From Kribbella pratensis (lineage in GTDB: Bacteria; Actinomycetota; Actinomycetes; Propionibacteriales; Kribbellaceae): a DNA stretch of 64,000 nt. Shown here piece by piece: positions 43,622-52,660 of this stretch. The first letter of the stretch is position 1. Every line of letters starts with the position of its first letter. A model generated the notes under the pieces. It was not told the DNA's origin, ran no database searches, and worked only from the letters and a program-made list of their open reading frames with translations. Made by a program: the position numbers and the translations under genes. Location of the stretch: the NCBI RefSeq assembly GCF_004365355.1, contig NZ_SODP01000004.1:248001-312000 (forward strand), written 5' to 3'.

Positions 43622-43887
43622 GGGGATTCCGCACCCAAGTTCCGGGCGGCGTGCCCCCATCCTCGACGGGCCCGCCGACACCCGAAAATGGGGGTTCGGA
43701 GCCCTTGCCCGGCCCGCTCCGCCACGGGCATCGTTCCCGGCGTGCCGACGGCCTTCCACCAAGGGCCGGCCGGCCCGGTCCGCTGTCGCGGGGTCGTCAA
43801 CCCCCCAGTCGTCACCCCGCGGCAGACACCGATCGACACTCAGCTACGCCGACCCGGAACGGCCAAGAATATGGGGGCTGAGTACCC
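43620..43887. repeat. four copies of a 17-bp ATGGGG-N8-CCC motif
   Basis: The divergent region between the LLM gene and lanM holds four 17-base elements of identical length: ATGGGGATTCCGCACCC (43620-43636, plus), ATGGGGGTTCGGAGCCC (43688-43704, plus), ATGGGGGCTGAGTACCC (43871-43887, plus) and, on the minus strand, ATGGGGGCACGCCGCCC (43660-43644). The first overlaps the LLM start codon and the third directly abuts the lanM start. They look like regulator-binding sites. No small gene with convincing coding features lies in this gap. Confidence 0.65.
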
Positions 43888-46887
43888 ATGCCCGGGCCCT
43901 GCCCCCGATGGCAGCCTGAGCCCGTGCTCAACTCAGCGACCGCGGGAACGGCCCGGATCAACCAGCGCAAGAGCTGGTGGTCGGCGGGCGTTCGACCGCA
44001 CGAGTTGACCCACTCCGCGCCGGCCTGGGCCGAGTACGTGGAGCGCAGTACCTCTCTCCCACCGAGCGCGCCTGCCGCCGGTCGAGACCCTGCAGGGACC
44101 GGTGTCATTGGCGGCTACACGTCAGGTGGAGCGGCCGCGGCAACGGATGGGTCCGGCACGGACTGGCGGCAGGCGCTCATGCGTTGCCTGGAACCGCTGC
44201 TGGACTCGGCTCGCCGGGATCTGGCCGCAGCCGGGCACACCGGCGTACTCGCCGAGCAATTCCTGCAGCGGTTAGGACTCCGCCTGGTGAAGCTGGCCGC
44301 CCGCACGCTGGTCCTGGAGCTCGCCCGGGCCAGGGACCGCGGCGAGCTGGCCGGCGACACCCCGGCCGCAAGGTTCCTCGACTTCACCCACCGGCTCGTG
44401 GGAGGGAGCGAGCTGGCGGAGTTCCTGGCCGCGTATCCGGTGCTGGCCCGGGTTCTGGGCGAGTCGTGCCGACAGGGCGTCGAGGGTCACCTCGAGCTGC
44501 TGGCCCGACTCGCCGAGGACCGTGAGTCACTCGTCACCGGACTGCTCGACGGCCGCGACCCCGGCACGCTGACCTCGATCGACCCCGGAGGCGATCCCCA
44601 TCGGGGCGGTCGGTGCACCGCGATCCTCACCTTCGCGGACGGCCGGCGGCTGGTCTACAAGCCCCGGTCCCTGGAGCTCCACCAGCACTTCAACGCCTTC
44701 GTGGACTGGCTGAACGCAAAGACCGCAGTGGACATCCGCACGGCCCGCCTGCTGACCCGGGACGGTTACGGCTGGCTCGAGTATGTCGTGCACGAGCCGT
44801 GCGCGGACTTCGCCGGCGTACGTCGGTTCTACCAGCGACAAGGTGCTCTGCTGGCGTTGCTGTACGTGCTCGACGGCACCGACATGCACTTCGAGAACCT
44901 GATCGCTGCCGGCGACCAACCGGTGCTGGTAGACGTCGAGACGCTGTTCCACCCCAGTCGCCTCCCGGCGACGGCGTCGAGCCACGATCCGGCCGACCGC
45001 GCACTGGTTGCCTCGGTGTACCGCACGGCGCTCCTGCCGCTGCTCGTGCCAGGAGAGTTCGGCGTCGCGGATGTGTCCGGTCTCGGCGGTGGGTCGACCG
45101 CGCCGATGAGCGTGGTCGACTGGGCCGACGCCGGACTGGACTCGATGCACCTGGTACGTCGTCCCGGACAGACGCCCATCGCCGCCAACCGGCCGATGCT
45201 GGACGGTGCGACGATCGAGCCGCGCGAGCACGAAATCGCTGTGCTGACAGGGTTTCGGGCCGCGTATGAGGCGATCGCCCGGCACCGCGAGGAGTTCCTC
45301 GGACCGGACGGAATGCTGACGCAGTGCGCCTCGGACGAACTCCGGTTCGTGCCGCGCAGCACGTCGCTGTACAAGGGTCTGCTGGACGAGTCGACCCACC
45401 CGGACGCACTGCGTGACGCGGCCGGCCGGAGTCAGCTGCTGGACCTGCTGTGGGACGCGGACGAGTCGCTGCACGCGATCGTCCCGCAGGAGCTCGCCGA
45501 CCTGTGGGCAGGCGACGTACCGCTGTTCACTGCTCGCCCGGACAGCACCGACGTGTGGGCGTCGGACGGCACCCGGATCGCCGATGTCCTCGCAATGACA
45601 GGGCTCGCGGCGGTCGAGGCGAAGATCGCAAGCCTCAGCGACGTGGACGAGCATCGGCAGACCTGGCTGATCTCCGCGTCGCTGGCCACCCGTCCGGAGC
45701 CGATCAAGCACGCCAGTACGAGGACGAGGCAACATGTCGGCACGACCGAAGCCGACCCCGATCAGCTCCTCGCCGCGGCTACCGACATCGCCGACGAGAT
45801 CGTCGCGCAGGTGATCGGTGAAACCGGCGGCGCGGCCAACTGGCTCGGTCTCGAACTGCTCGACGACCACCACTGGGCTGTGCGTCCCATGGGCGCCGGC
45901 CTGTCCAACGGTTACACCGGTGCGGCGCTGTTCCTCGCACAGGTCGGCGCACTCACCGGAGCCGGCAAGTACTACGAGTTGGCCCGCGACGCGATCCGTC
46001 CGATCCCGCTGCTGCTCGAAGCGCTGGCCGGTGACCTGGAGTCGGCTCACTTCGTCGGACCAGGCTTCCACGGCCTCGGCGGTATCAGCTACGGCCTCCA
46101 CCGGCTGTCCACCCTGCTCGGAGACTCCGGGCTGACCAGCTGGCTGGCAGCGTCGCTGGAGCTCACCGAGCAGCTCACGACGGACCCCACCGAGTTCCCG
46201 TCGTACGTCGAAGGCGCGGCCGGCGGACTGGCCGCGATGCAAGCAATAACAGGACTTCCGGCCGCCGGCCGACTGGCCGAGCGGTACGCGGATCACCTGG
46301 TCACCACAGTCGAGAGCGGCCTCCGTGGCCGGGTAGCAGCGGAACACGGCTTCGCTCGCGGCTTCCAGGGAATCGCATGGACCCTCGGGCAGTACGGCGT
46401 ACCTGGAGACAGGTACCTGGATGCCGCCCGGACGGCAGCCGACCTGGACCGGCGGAACGCACCCGCCGGCCACGGCTGGTGTTCGGGCGACGCCGGGACA
46501 GCGCTCGCCCGGGCGGCGGCCGGAGTACCAGCGGATCTCGACAGCTATCTGAGGGCCGCGGCAGAACGCCCGGTGCTCGCCGACCTCAGTCTGTGCCACG
46601 GCGAGCTCGGCGCGGTGGAGTCACTGATGTGGCTCGCCGCACGTGAGTACCCAACTGCAGAGGCGGCACGGCGACGTCGTGCCGGGTTGGTGCTCGCGGC
46701 AGTACAGCAGTACGGACCGCAGTGCGGAACACCACGCGCCGTACCGTCTCCAGGCCTGCTGACCGGCCTGGCAGGGATCGGGTACGGGCTGCTTCGTCTT
46801 GCGTACCCCGAACGGGTTCCGTCCGTCCTGTTGCTCGAACCAACCGCCGGGTCGAGGTGTGGCACAGCGCCAAAGCCCACACTGTGA
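43888..46887 (+). CDS. class II lanthipeptide synthetase (LanM)
   Basis: A 999-residue bifunctional dehydratase-cyclase. The N-terminal cap (WWSAGVRPHELTHSAPAWAEYVE) and the dehydratase domain (about 110-480: LVYKPRSLELHQHF, DGTDMHFENLIAAGDQPVLVDVETLFHP) phosphorylate and eliminate Ser/Thr. The LanC-like domain (about 630-990) has intact zinc ligands Cys865 (GWCSGDAG) and Cys903-His904 (LCHGELG). All catalytic features look functional. ATG 43888 is used; GTG 43924 is an alternative. A 67-aa peptide gene follows 12 bases later. No LanT transporter or LanP protease is nearby, which is unusual. Confidence 0.92.
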   Translation: MPGPCPRWQPEPVLNSATAGTARINQRKSWWSAGVRPHELTHSAPAWAEYVERSTSLPPSAPAAGRDPAGTGVIGGYTSGGAAAATDGSGTDWRQALMRCLEPLLDSARRDLAAAGHTGVLAEQFLQRLGLRLVKLAARTLVLELARARDRGELAGDTPAARFLDFTHRLVGGSELAEFLAAYPVLARVLGESCRQGVEGHLELLARLAEDRESLVTGLLDGRDPGTLTSIDPGGDPHRGGRCTAILTFADGRRLVYKPRSLELHQHFNAFVDWLNAKTAVDIRTARLLTRDGYGWLEYVVHEPCADFAGVRRFYQRQGALLALLYVLDGTDMHFENLIAAGDQPVLVDVETLFHPSRLPATASSHDPADRALVASVYRTALLPLLVPGEFGVADVSGLGGGSTAPMSVVDWADAGLDSMHLVRRPGQTPIAANRPMLDGATIEPREHEIAVLTGFRAAYEAIARHREEFLGPDGMLTQCASDELRFVPRSTSLYKGLLDESTHPDALRDAAGRSQLLDLLWDADESLHAIVPQELADLWAGDVPLFTARPDSTDVWASDGTRIADVLAMTGLAAVEAKIASLSDVDEHRQTWLISASLATRPEPIKHASTRTRQHVGTTEADPDQLLAAATDIADEIVAQVIGETGGAANWLGLELLDDHHWAVRPMGAGLSNGYTGAALFLAQVGALTGAGKYYELARDAIRPIPLLLEALAGDLESAHFVGPGFHGLGGISYGLHRLSTLLGDSGLTSWLAASLELTEQLTTDPTEFPSYVEGAAGGLAAMQAITGLPAAGRLAERYADHLVTTVESGLRGRVAAEHGFARGFQGIAWTLGQYGVPGDRYLDAARTAADLDRRNAPAGHGWCSGDAGTALARAAAGVPADLDSYLRAAAERPVLADLSLCHGELGAVESLMWLAAREYPTAEAARRRRAGLVLAAVQQYGPQCGTPRAVPSPGLLTGLAGIGYGLLRLAYPERVPSVLLLEPTAGSRCGTAPKPTL

Positions 46888-46899
46888 CAGGAGAGCAGC

Positions 46900-47103
46900 A
46901 TGACCGCCCAGCACCACGATGTTCAGCACGAAACTCCGGCAGACGAGCACTTCACTGCGCCGGACCACACCGACCCGATCACGATGCCGAAGCGGTACCG
47001 CGTCGTCGCCCGGGTGATGGGCCTGATCGGCGTCATCGGCGTGAGCACGATGGCGGCTGCCATCGCCGTGCCCAACGGCAGCCCGTGGGTCGTCGGCGGG
47101 TAA
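46900..47103 (+). CDS. 67-aa Cys-free peptide after lanM, candidate precursor or membrane peptide
   Basis: The polar N-terminus is rich in His, Asp and Glu (MTAQHHDVQHETPADEHF), then a basic patch (MPKRYRVVARVM), a hydrophobic stretch (residues 40-57) and a C-terminal PNGSPWVVGG. Its ATG follows AGGAGAGC. There is no cysteine, so it cannot yield a lanthionine. Available Ser/Thr in the C-terminal half are S49, T50 and S61. Its place directly after lanM, on the same strand, makes it the only visible candidate substrate, but a small membrane immunity or escort peptide is equally possible. The family is not recognised. Confidence 0.65.
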   Translation: MTAQHHDVQHETPADEHFTAPDHTDPITMPKRYRVVARVMGLIGVIGVSTMAAAIAVPNGSPWVVGG

Positions 47104-47217
47104 GCAGCTTGCCGGCAGCAGCGAACGTTTGATGGAGTGACCGGCCGCCCGTTGCGGGCGGCCGGTCCTCGGTCGGGCTCCTGCGGCGACAAGCATCAGT
47201 AGTTACAGTTGGCAATC

Positions 47218-50142
47218 ATGCAGACCCGTTCGCCTACCGTGGTCGGCAGAGCGCGGGAGATCGAGAGCCTTCACCGCCTGCTGGCCGGAGCCCGCGGCGG
47301 ACGGGGTGGTGCGATCTTCCTCGTCGGCGAACCCGGCATCGGGAAGAGCCGGCTGGCCGCGACCGCCACCACGCAGGCCCTCGATGCGGGGATGACGACA
47401 CTGCGCGGACGGGTCGGGGCGATCGGCACGATGGTTGCCTTCCGCCCGTTCACGGAGGCGCTTCTGTCGTTGATCCGGCGCGGTGAGATGCCCACGACCG
47501 AAGGTCTCGGCCCGTACCGGCACGTGCTCGGCCGCCTCGTTCCGGACTGGGACGACGGCACCGCACACGACACCGCTGCGTCACCGGTCGTGCTCGGAGA
47601 GGCAGTACTGCGACTGCTGGCCCTGGTCGGCAGGGACCGCGGCTGCCTCCTGGTTCTCGAGGATCTGCACGGCTCCGACCCGGAGACGCTGGCCGTGATC
47701 GAGTACCTGCTCGACAACCTTGACGAGCAGCCGATCGCGCTCGTCGCGACGATGCGCGCCGAGACGTGTCCGGCGTACGAACTGGCACGGTTGTCGGCAC
47801 AGCGAGGGATCGCCGAACTGGTCGAGCTGCCACCGCTGGAGCGGAGCGAGGTCGCCGAACTCGCCGCGGGCTGCCTGGAGGTTCCGGCCGACAACGTACC
47901 GGAACAGCTGACGGACCAGCTGTGGAACGACAGCGCCGGAATCCCTTTCATCGTTGAGGAATTGCTGCAGGAGGCGAACCGCAGCGGGCAGCTGGTGTCC
48001 GGGCCGGACGGCAGCGTGGAGGTCGTCGACGACCTGCACACGATCGTCCCGGCCGCGGTGGTACGCAGTATCAGCAGCCGGACCGCGCAGCTCGGGCCGC
48101 AGTCGCGGGACATCCTCGTGCTGGCCGCGGTCATCGGGCACCGGTTCCCGCTGAGCATCGTCCGCGCGGCGACCGGGACCGACGAACGGTTGCTGCTGGC
48201 CACACTGCGGGCCGGCGTGGCCGCCCAGCTGGTCGGTCCGGACGAGCCGGCGCCGGACTGGTACGCGTTCCGGCATCCACTGACCGCCGAATCGCTGCTC
48301 GCCGGGCTGACGCCGACCGAACGCTCCGCCATGGCCCGCCGGTGCGCGGACGCCGTCGAGGAACTGCATCCGGGACTGCCCGGCGAATGGTGCCCGATGG
48401 TCGCCGAACTCGCCGAGTCCGGTGGCGACACCATCCGCGCCGGCCAGTTGTTCGCCCTCGCCGGACGACGATCGTTCGACGACGGCTCTACCGGCTCGGC
48501 GGCCAATCTGCTGGACCGCGCGAACACCCTGCTGGCAGCCGATCCCGACATCGGCCACCGGGCCGATGTGCTCGGTGCCCTGCTGCTCGCACTCACCGCG
48601 ACCGGCGGCTTCGAGCAGCTGGCCGTCCACACCGCGACCGTCGACGAACTGGCCGACCGCAATCTCGACAGCCGCAAGGTCGCCGCGCTGCACGTCAAGC
48701 TCGCGGACGCCGAGATGGTCGCCGGCCGTTGGGCGGCCGCGCTCCAGCATGTCGCGACCGCCCGGTCGCTACTCGGCAGCGACGCCGGCGACGCCGACCT
48801 CGCGCCGATCGACGTGGTCGCCGCCAACCTCGAGTTCGCCCGGACGAACCCCGGCCGGCTGAAGGCGGCCACCGAGCTGGCCACCCGCGCCGCCGCGGCG
48901 GCCGAACGCGCCGAGCTGCCCGAGGTGGCCTGCGAAGCCCTGCAGCTGCTGGGCATCCTGGCCCGCGAGCACGACCTCGACCGGTCGATCGACTACTTCC
49001 ATCGGGCCCGGCAGATCGCCGAGGACCACGGGATGGCGCTCCAGCGGGTCACCTCGCACATCCTCCAGGCGGTCAGCCTCTACCTCGCCGACGGAAGCAT
49101 CGTCGAGCTGGAGCGGTCCCGGCAGCAGGCGCTCCGCATCGGCGCCATCTCGCTGGTCTACGACGTGGACGGCATGCTCGGCCAGCAACTGATCCTGCAG
49201 TCCCAGTACTCGCGGGCCGCCGAGATCATCGACGAGTGCGTCGAAGTCACCCGGCGGATGCGGCTCGGCCGGTCGGCGACGTTCTTCCTGGCCACGAAGG
49301 CGATCCTGGAGGCGCACCAGGGCCGCCGGCCGGCGATGGAGGCGACGCTGGCCGAGATCGCGAACTGGGGCGGCGAACGGGCGTCGTACGAGTTGCCGTA
49401 CTCGTACGGATTGGCCCGGACGTTCTGCGCACTCCTGGAGGAGAACCGGGAGCTCGCCGACTCCGAGTTGGCGCAGGCGCTCGCGTACGACGCGCAGAAC
49501 CCGACCACCTTCCAGCTCTCCGGGAAGAACGGCCTGGCGCTGCTGCTCGGCGTACTGTCCGGCCGCAACGGCTGGGCGCACTTCGAGGCGGTCACCGCGA
49601 CCGCTGCGAGCGGGATGCGGTGGAACAAGCAGTTCGTCCAGCTCGCAGAGGCCGTACTGCTCGGCCGGGACGGTCGGGTCGAAGCGGCCAACGCCAAGGT
49701 GCAGGAAGCGACGGAGACCGCGTCGCTGTTCCCGATGGCGCGGCACCTCGGTCTGCGCCTGGTCGCCGAGCCTGCCCACGCGGACGGCTGGGGTGATCCG
49801 GTCGGCTGGTTGCGGCTGGCGGAGGACTACTTCCACACCGCGGGCATCTCGCCCGTGGCGAGTGCCTGCCGCAGTCTGATGCGGCAGCTCGGTGCGACCG
49901 TGTCACAGCGCCGGAACGGCTCGGAGCAGGTGCCGGCGCATCTGCGGCAGCTCGGGATCACCACCCGTGAGTTCGAGGTCTGCCAGCTGCTGGTGGACCG
50001 GATCGGGAACAAGTCGATCGCGTCCCGGCTGCACATCTCGCCGCGGACGGTGGAGAAGCACGTGGCGAGTCTGATGACCAAGACCCAGCAACCGGATCGG
50101 GAGGCACTGAGCAGTTTCGCCCGCACCGCACTCCAGGGCTGA
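47218..50142 (+). CDS. LAL-type (large ATP-binding) LuxR regulator
   Basis: A 974-residue regulator. An N-terminal AAA domain has Walker A GEPGIGKS (37-44) and Walker B CLLVLEDLH. A TPR-like helical midsection follows (about 430-860), with a C-terminal LuxR helix-turn-helix (LGITTREFEVCQLLVDRIGNKSIASRLHISPRTVEKHVASLMTK). LAL proteins are common pathway-specific activators in actinobacterial natural-product loci. Its position just after lanM and the small peptide gene suggests it controls them, perhaps through the 17-bp motifs upstream of lanM. The ATG at 47218 has only a weak ribosome site. Confidence 0.88.
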   Translation: MQTRSPTVVGRAREIESLHRLLAGARGGRGGAIFLVGEPGIGKSRLAATATTQALDAGMTTLRGRVGAIGTMVAFRPFTEALLSLIRRGEMPTTEGLGPYRHVLGRLVPDWDDGTAHDTAASPVVLGEAVLRLLALVGRDRGCLLVLEDLHGSDPETLAVIEYLLDNLDEQPIALVATMRAETCPAYELARLSAQRGIAELVELPPLERSEVAELAAGCLEVPADNVPEQLTDQLWNDSAGIPFIVEELLQEANRSGQLVSGPDGSVEVVDDLHTIVPAAVVRSISSRTAQLGPQSRDILVLAAVIGHRFPLSIVRAATGTDERLLLATLRAGVAAQLVGPDEPAPDWYAFRHPLTAESLLAGLTPTERSAMARRCADAVEELHPGLPGEWCPMVAELAESGGDTIRAGQLFALAGRRSFDDGSTGSAANLLDRANTLLAADPDIGHRADVLGALLLALTATGGFEQLAVHTATVDELADRNLDSRKVAALHVKLADAEMVAGRWAAALQHVATARSLLGSDAGDADLAPIDVVAANLEFARTNPGRLKAATELATRAAAAAERAELPEVACEALQLLGILAREHDLDRSIDYFHRARQIAEDHGMALQRVTSHILQAVSLYLADGSIVELERSRQQALRIGAISLVYDVDGMLGQQLILQSQYSRAAEIIDECVEVTRRMRLGRSATFFLATKAILEAHQGRRPAMEATLAEIANWGGERASYELPYSYGLARTFCALLEENRELADSELAQALAYDAQNPTTFQLSGKNGLALLLGVLSGRNGWAHFEAVTATAASGMRWNKQFVQLAEAVLLGRDGRVEAANAKVQEATETASLFPMARHLGLRLVAEPAHADGWGDPVGWLRLAEDYFHTAGISPVASACRSLMRQLGATVSQRRNGSEQVPAHLRQLGITTREFEVCQLLVDRIGNKSIASRLHISPRTVEKHVASLMTKTQQPDREALSSFARTALQG

Positions 50143-50313
50143 GCCTGGAGCCGACCCGATTCCGGGCAGCGATGCGTGTGCTGGAACATCTGGCACCTGT
50201 TGGGTGATAGTTGTCGACTCACGCATCGGCATCCGCCACCCGACGCGGCCAGTGGACAGTATTTACGAACGCTCGCTATCTATACTGTGCGAGTGGCAGG
50301 CAAGGGGTCGGAC

Positions 50314-51543
50314 ATGAGCAAGGGAACGGTCGGCGGCGGCGGTACGACGATGCTGCGGCGGATCAATGTCGCCTCGGTCCTGGATGCGGTCCGACGATCC
50401 GCGCCGGCACCGTTGCGCGTCGCTGAACTGGTCGAGCGGACCGGTCTGGCCAGGCCGACGGTCGCACAGGCTGTCGACGAGCTGCTCGACGCCGGTTGGC
50501 TGCAGCAGCACGGCCCTGATTCCGCGGACCGATCACTGGGTCGTCCGGCGATCCGCGTCTCGCTGCGCGGCCGCGCCGCGCCCGTGCTCGGCCTCGATGT
50601 AGGCCCGCACCGCGTGACCGTCGGCGTCTCCGACCTGGCCGGCCGCAAGCTGTCCTTGGTACGCCGCTCCGGACCGGGCTGGACCGCGCAGGAGCTGCTC
50701 GGCGTCATCGGTGAGGTGATCACCGAGGCGCTCGCGGAGGCCGAGGTGCCGGCCGAGGATGTGGCCGCTGCGGTCGCTGCGAGCCCTGGCATCGTCGACG
50801 AGCACACCGGACGGGTCCAGCTTGTCCCCAGCGTGCCGGGCTGGTCGGCGATCGACCTGATCAAGCACGTGCGCGGGCTGCTCGACTGCCCGGTCATGCT
50901 GGACAACGACGCCAACCTGGCCGCGCTCGCGATCGCTGCCGCGCGAGGCGGCACTGGCACGCTGCTGGCCGTCCAGTGGGGTGAACGGCTCGGCGCCGGC
51001 ATCGTGATCGACGGCCGGCTGCACCGGGGCACCGGAGCGGCCGGCGAGATCGGCTTCATCGCCACAGGTCCGGATGACGTGATCAACCCCGAGGACAGCC
51101 GCGGACCGCTCGAGCGTGCCGTTGGCTCGGAGGCGATCGCAGCACTCGGACGTCAGGCCGCGCTGGACCACCCGGAGTCGCGTCTGGCCGAGCTGGGCGG
51201 TGACCAGCTCGACACCGCGGACGTGTTCGCGGCTGCGGCGGATCGTGACCCGGTCGCGCAGGCCGTCGTACAGCAGGTCGCGCGATCGTTCGCGCGCGCT
51301 CTGGCTCCGTCCATCCTGGTGCTGGACCCGACCGCCGTGGTCATCGGCGGCGGTGTCGCGCGCGCCGGCGCCGTACTGCTCGATGCGATCTCCGACCAGC
51401 TGCGCCTACTGACCCTCAACCACCCGAAGCTGGAGCTGTCCGCGCTGGCCGAGGACGCCGTAGTCACCGGCGCGATGCGCATGGCCCTGGACGAGGTGTG
51501 GCAGCGCAAGCTCCCCACCCCCGCCATGACCAGCACTACCTAG
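50314..51543 (+). CDS. ROK-family transcriptional regulator
   Basis: A 409-residue protein with an N-terminal winged helix (VLDAVRRSAPAPLRVAELVERTGLARPTVAQAVDELLDAGWL) and a ROK sugar-kinase-like domain (LGLDVGPHRVTVGVSDLAG; ASPGIVDEHTG; DNDANLAALA; GERLGAGIVIDGRLHRGTGAAGEIG). The usual zinc motif of ROK proteins (CxCGxxGCxE) is missing after GEIGF, so this is a regulator that probably lost kinase chemistry. ATG 50314 follows AGGGG. An AT-rich stretch with TATACT (50281-50286) lies just upstream. Confidence 0.87.
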   Translation: MSKGTVGGGGTTMLRRINVASVLDAVRRSAPAPLRVAELVERTGLARPTVAQAVDELLDAGWLQQHGPDSADRSLGRPAIRVSLRGRAAPVLGLDVGPHRVTVGVSDLAGRKLSLVRRSGPGWTAQELLGVIGEVITEALAEAEVPAEDVAAAVAASPGIVDEHTGRVQLVPSVPGWSAIDLIKHVRGLLDCPVMLDNDANLAALAIAAARGGTGTLLAVQWGERLGAGIVIDGRLHRGTGAAGEIGFIATGPDDVINPEDSRGPLERAVGSEAIAALGRQAALDHPESRLAELGGDQLDTADVFAAAADRDPVAQAVVQQVARSFARALAPSILVLDPTAVVIGGGVARAGAVLLDAISDQLRLLTLNHPKLELSALAEDAVVTGAMRMALDEVWQRKLPTPAMTSTT

Positions 51544-51703
51544 GCCCCTTCACTACCTTCGCCCCGGGCGCACCACACCAACAGGTGTAGGTGAGCTCGT
51601 ACAACACGTGCCCCGCCAGGTCGATCCGGCGATCCAACCCGTTCACCATCGTGAGCGGCAGCAGCGATCGCCGGTCACACACCGAGCAGGTGATGACGAT
51701 CAT
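51536..51703 (-). CDS. 55-aa protein with zinc-ribbon-like cysteines
   Basis: A very small protein (MIVITCSVCDRRSLLPL...LYELTYTCWCGAPGAKVVKGPR) with CxxC and CxC pairs spaced like a zinc ribbon. ATG 51703 is chosen because it overlaps the stop of the 41-aa gene upstream (ATGA) and because the zinc-binding part begins at once. The longer in-frame extension has no conserved-looking features. Its last 8 bases overlap the ROK gene end. Family not recognised. Confidence 0.6.
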   Translation of the reverse strand: MIVITCSVCDRRSLLPLTMVNGLDRRIDLAGHVLYELTYTCWCGAPGAKVVKGPR

Positions 51704-51825
51704 CGCCTGTCCCACGTGTACATGCGGCTGGCGTAGAGCCGCCAGATCAGGCGCGAGTGTTCCCGCACGTCGTCGAGGAACCACCGCCACCGCAGACTGC
51801 GGCTCACCTGCATCTGATCGCTCAT
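51700..51825 (-). CDS. 41-aa basic Trp-rich protein
   Basis: A short frame translating to MSDQMQVSRSLRWRWFLDDV followed by REHSRLIWRLYASRMYTWDRR. It is Arg/Trp-rich and predicted helical. Support comes from its four-base overlap (ATGA) with the start of the 55-aa gene and from GGCGGAT before the start. It is likely soluble or membrane-surface associated. It could be a chance frame, but the overlap and the amphipathic composition argue for a real gene. Confidence 0.5.
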   Translation of the reverse strand: MSDQMQVSRSLRWRWFLDDVREHSRLIWRLYASRMYTWDRR

Positions 51826-51910
51826 TGCGCACATCCGCCACGGATCGTTACTGCCACGACTGTTTCAGTAGAATGAGCGTAGAGCATCCGGTCCGCGGAG
51901 TGGAAGGGGT

Positions 51911-52660
51911 TTACCGCAGTACGGCGGCGGCGACCGCGTCCGGGCGGTCGAGGTGGACCAGGTGGGCCGAGTCGGGCAGCACCTCGACAGTGCCGCCGAG
52001 CTTGTCGGCCAGGCGGCGCTGGCCCGCGAGCCAGCGGGTGGCGGTGAAGCGGGAGCTGCCACCGGTGGCGACGAGCAGCGTCGTCGGAGCCAGCGCGCCG
52101 ACCGGTCCCGCGACCAGCTTCTGCACTTCGGCGGCCAGCTCCCAGCTGCCCGCCAACTCGTCCCAGAACAGCAACCACGACGAGTCCGCGCCGTACCTGC
52201 TCCTTGCCGTTGCCTTCGACAACAGCTCGTGGTTCGACATGCTGCCGACGCGGACGCTGAGCCGGCGCAGTCCGGTGCCGATGACGCTCGGCAGGCCGAG
52301 CCGCCCGAGGAACCGCGCCAGCGCCCGCACCGCCCGGTCACCACGCGTGCCCGGGTAGAACGCACGCCATCCCGTCTCCGAGGTCAGACTGGTGTCGACC
52401 AGCACCAGCCGGGTCACCTCGAGCGGCCGGGTCAGCGCCCACCGCAGTACGGCGAGTCCGCCGATCGAGTGCCCGATCAATCCGATCTCCGCGTTGGACG
52501 GTACGTCGGCAGCCGCGCGCAACGCATCCACATCCGATGTGATCGGCGTGAGCCACGGGTCGATCACGCGGACATCCTCGTCCGGCAACAGCTCGACGAC
52601 CCGGCCGAACTCCTCCGGAGTCTCCGCCAGGCCGGGCACCACGATCCAGATCACGCTCAT
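51911..52660 (-). CDS. alpha/beta hydrolase
   Basis: A 249-residue alpha/beta-hydrolase-fold protein with the nucleophile elbow GHSIGG (Ser about 65), an Asp in the region after TTLLVATGGSSRF, and the catalytic His in DSAHLVHLDRPD near the C-terminus. The substrate is unknown; it may be an esterase or lactonase. Its ATG overlaps the stop of the DUF998 membrane-protein gene (ATGA), so the two are co-translated. Confidence 0.88.
   Translation of the reverse strand: MSVIWIVVPGLAETPEEFGRVVELLPDEDVRVIDPWLTPITSDVDALRAAADVPSNAEIGLIGHSIGGLAVLRWALTRPLEVTRLVLVDTSLTSETGWRAFYPGTRGDRAVRALARFLGRLGLPSVIGTGLRRLSVRVGSMSNHELLSKATARSRYGADSSWLLFWDELAGSWELAAEVQKLVAGPVGALAPTTLLVATGGSSRFTATRWLAGQRRLADKLGGTVEVLPDSAHLVHLDRPDAVAAAVLR

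Noticed and set aside
43620..43919. Short plus-strand frames before lanM as possible precursor peptides
   Set aside because: They are Pro/Arg-rich, lack a leader-like helix and a sensible Ser/Thr/Cys core, and run over the repeat motifs.
44527..46599. 690-codon minus-strand frame opposite lanM
   Set aside because: Antisense to the LanM catalytic motifs; no family features.
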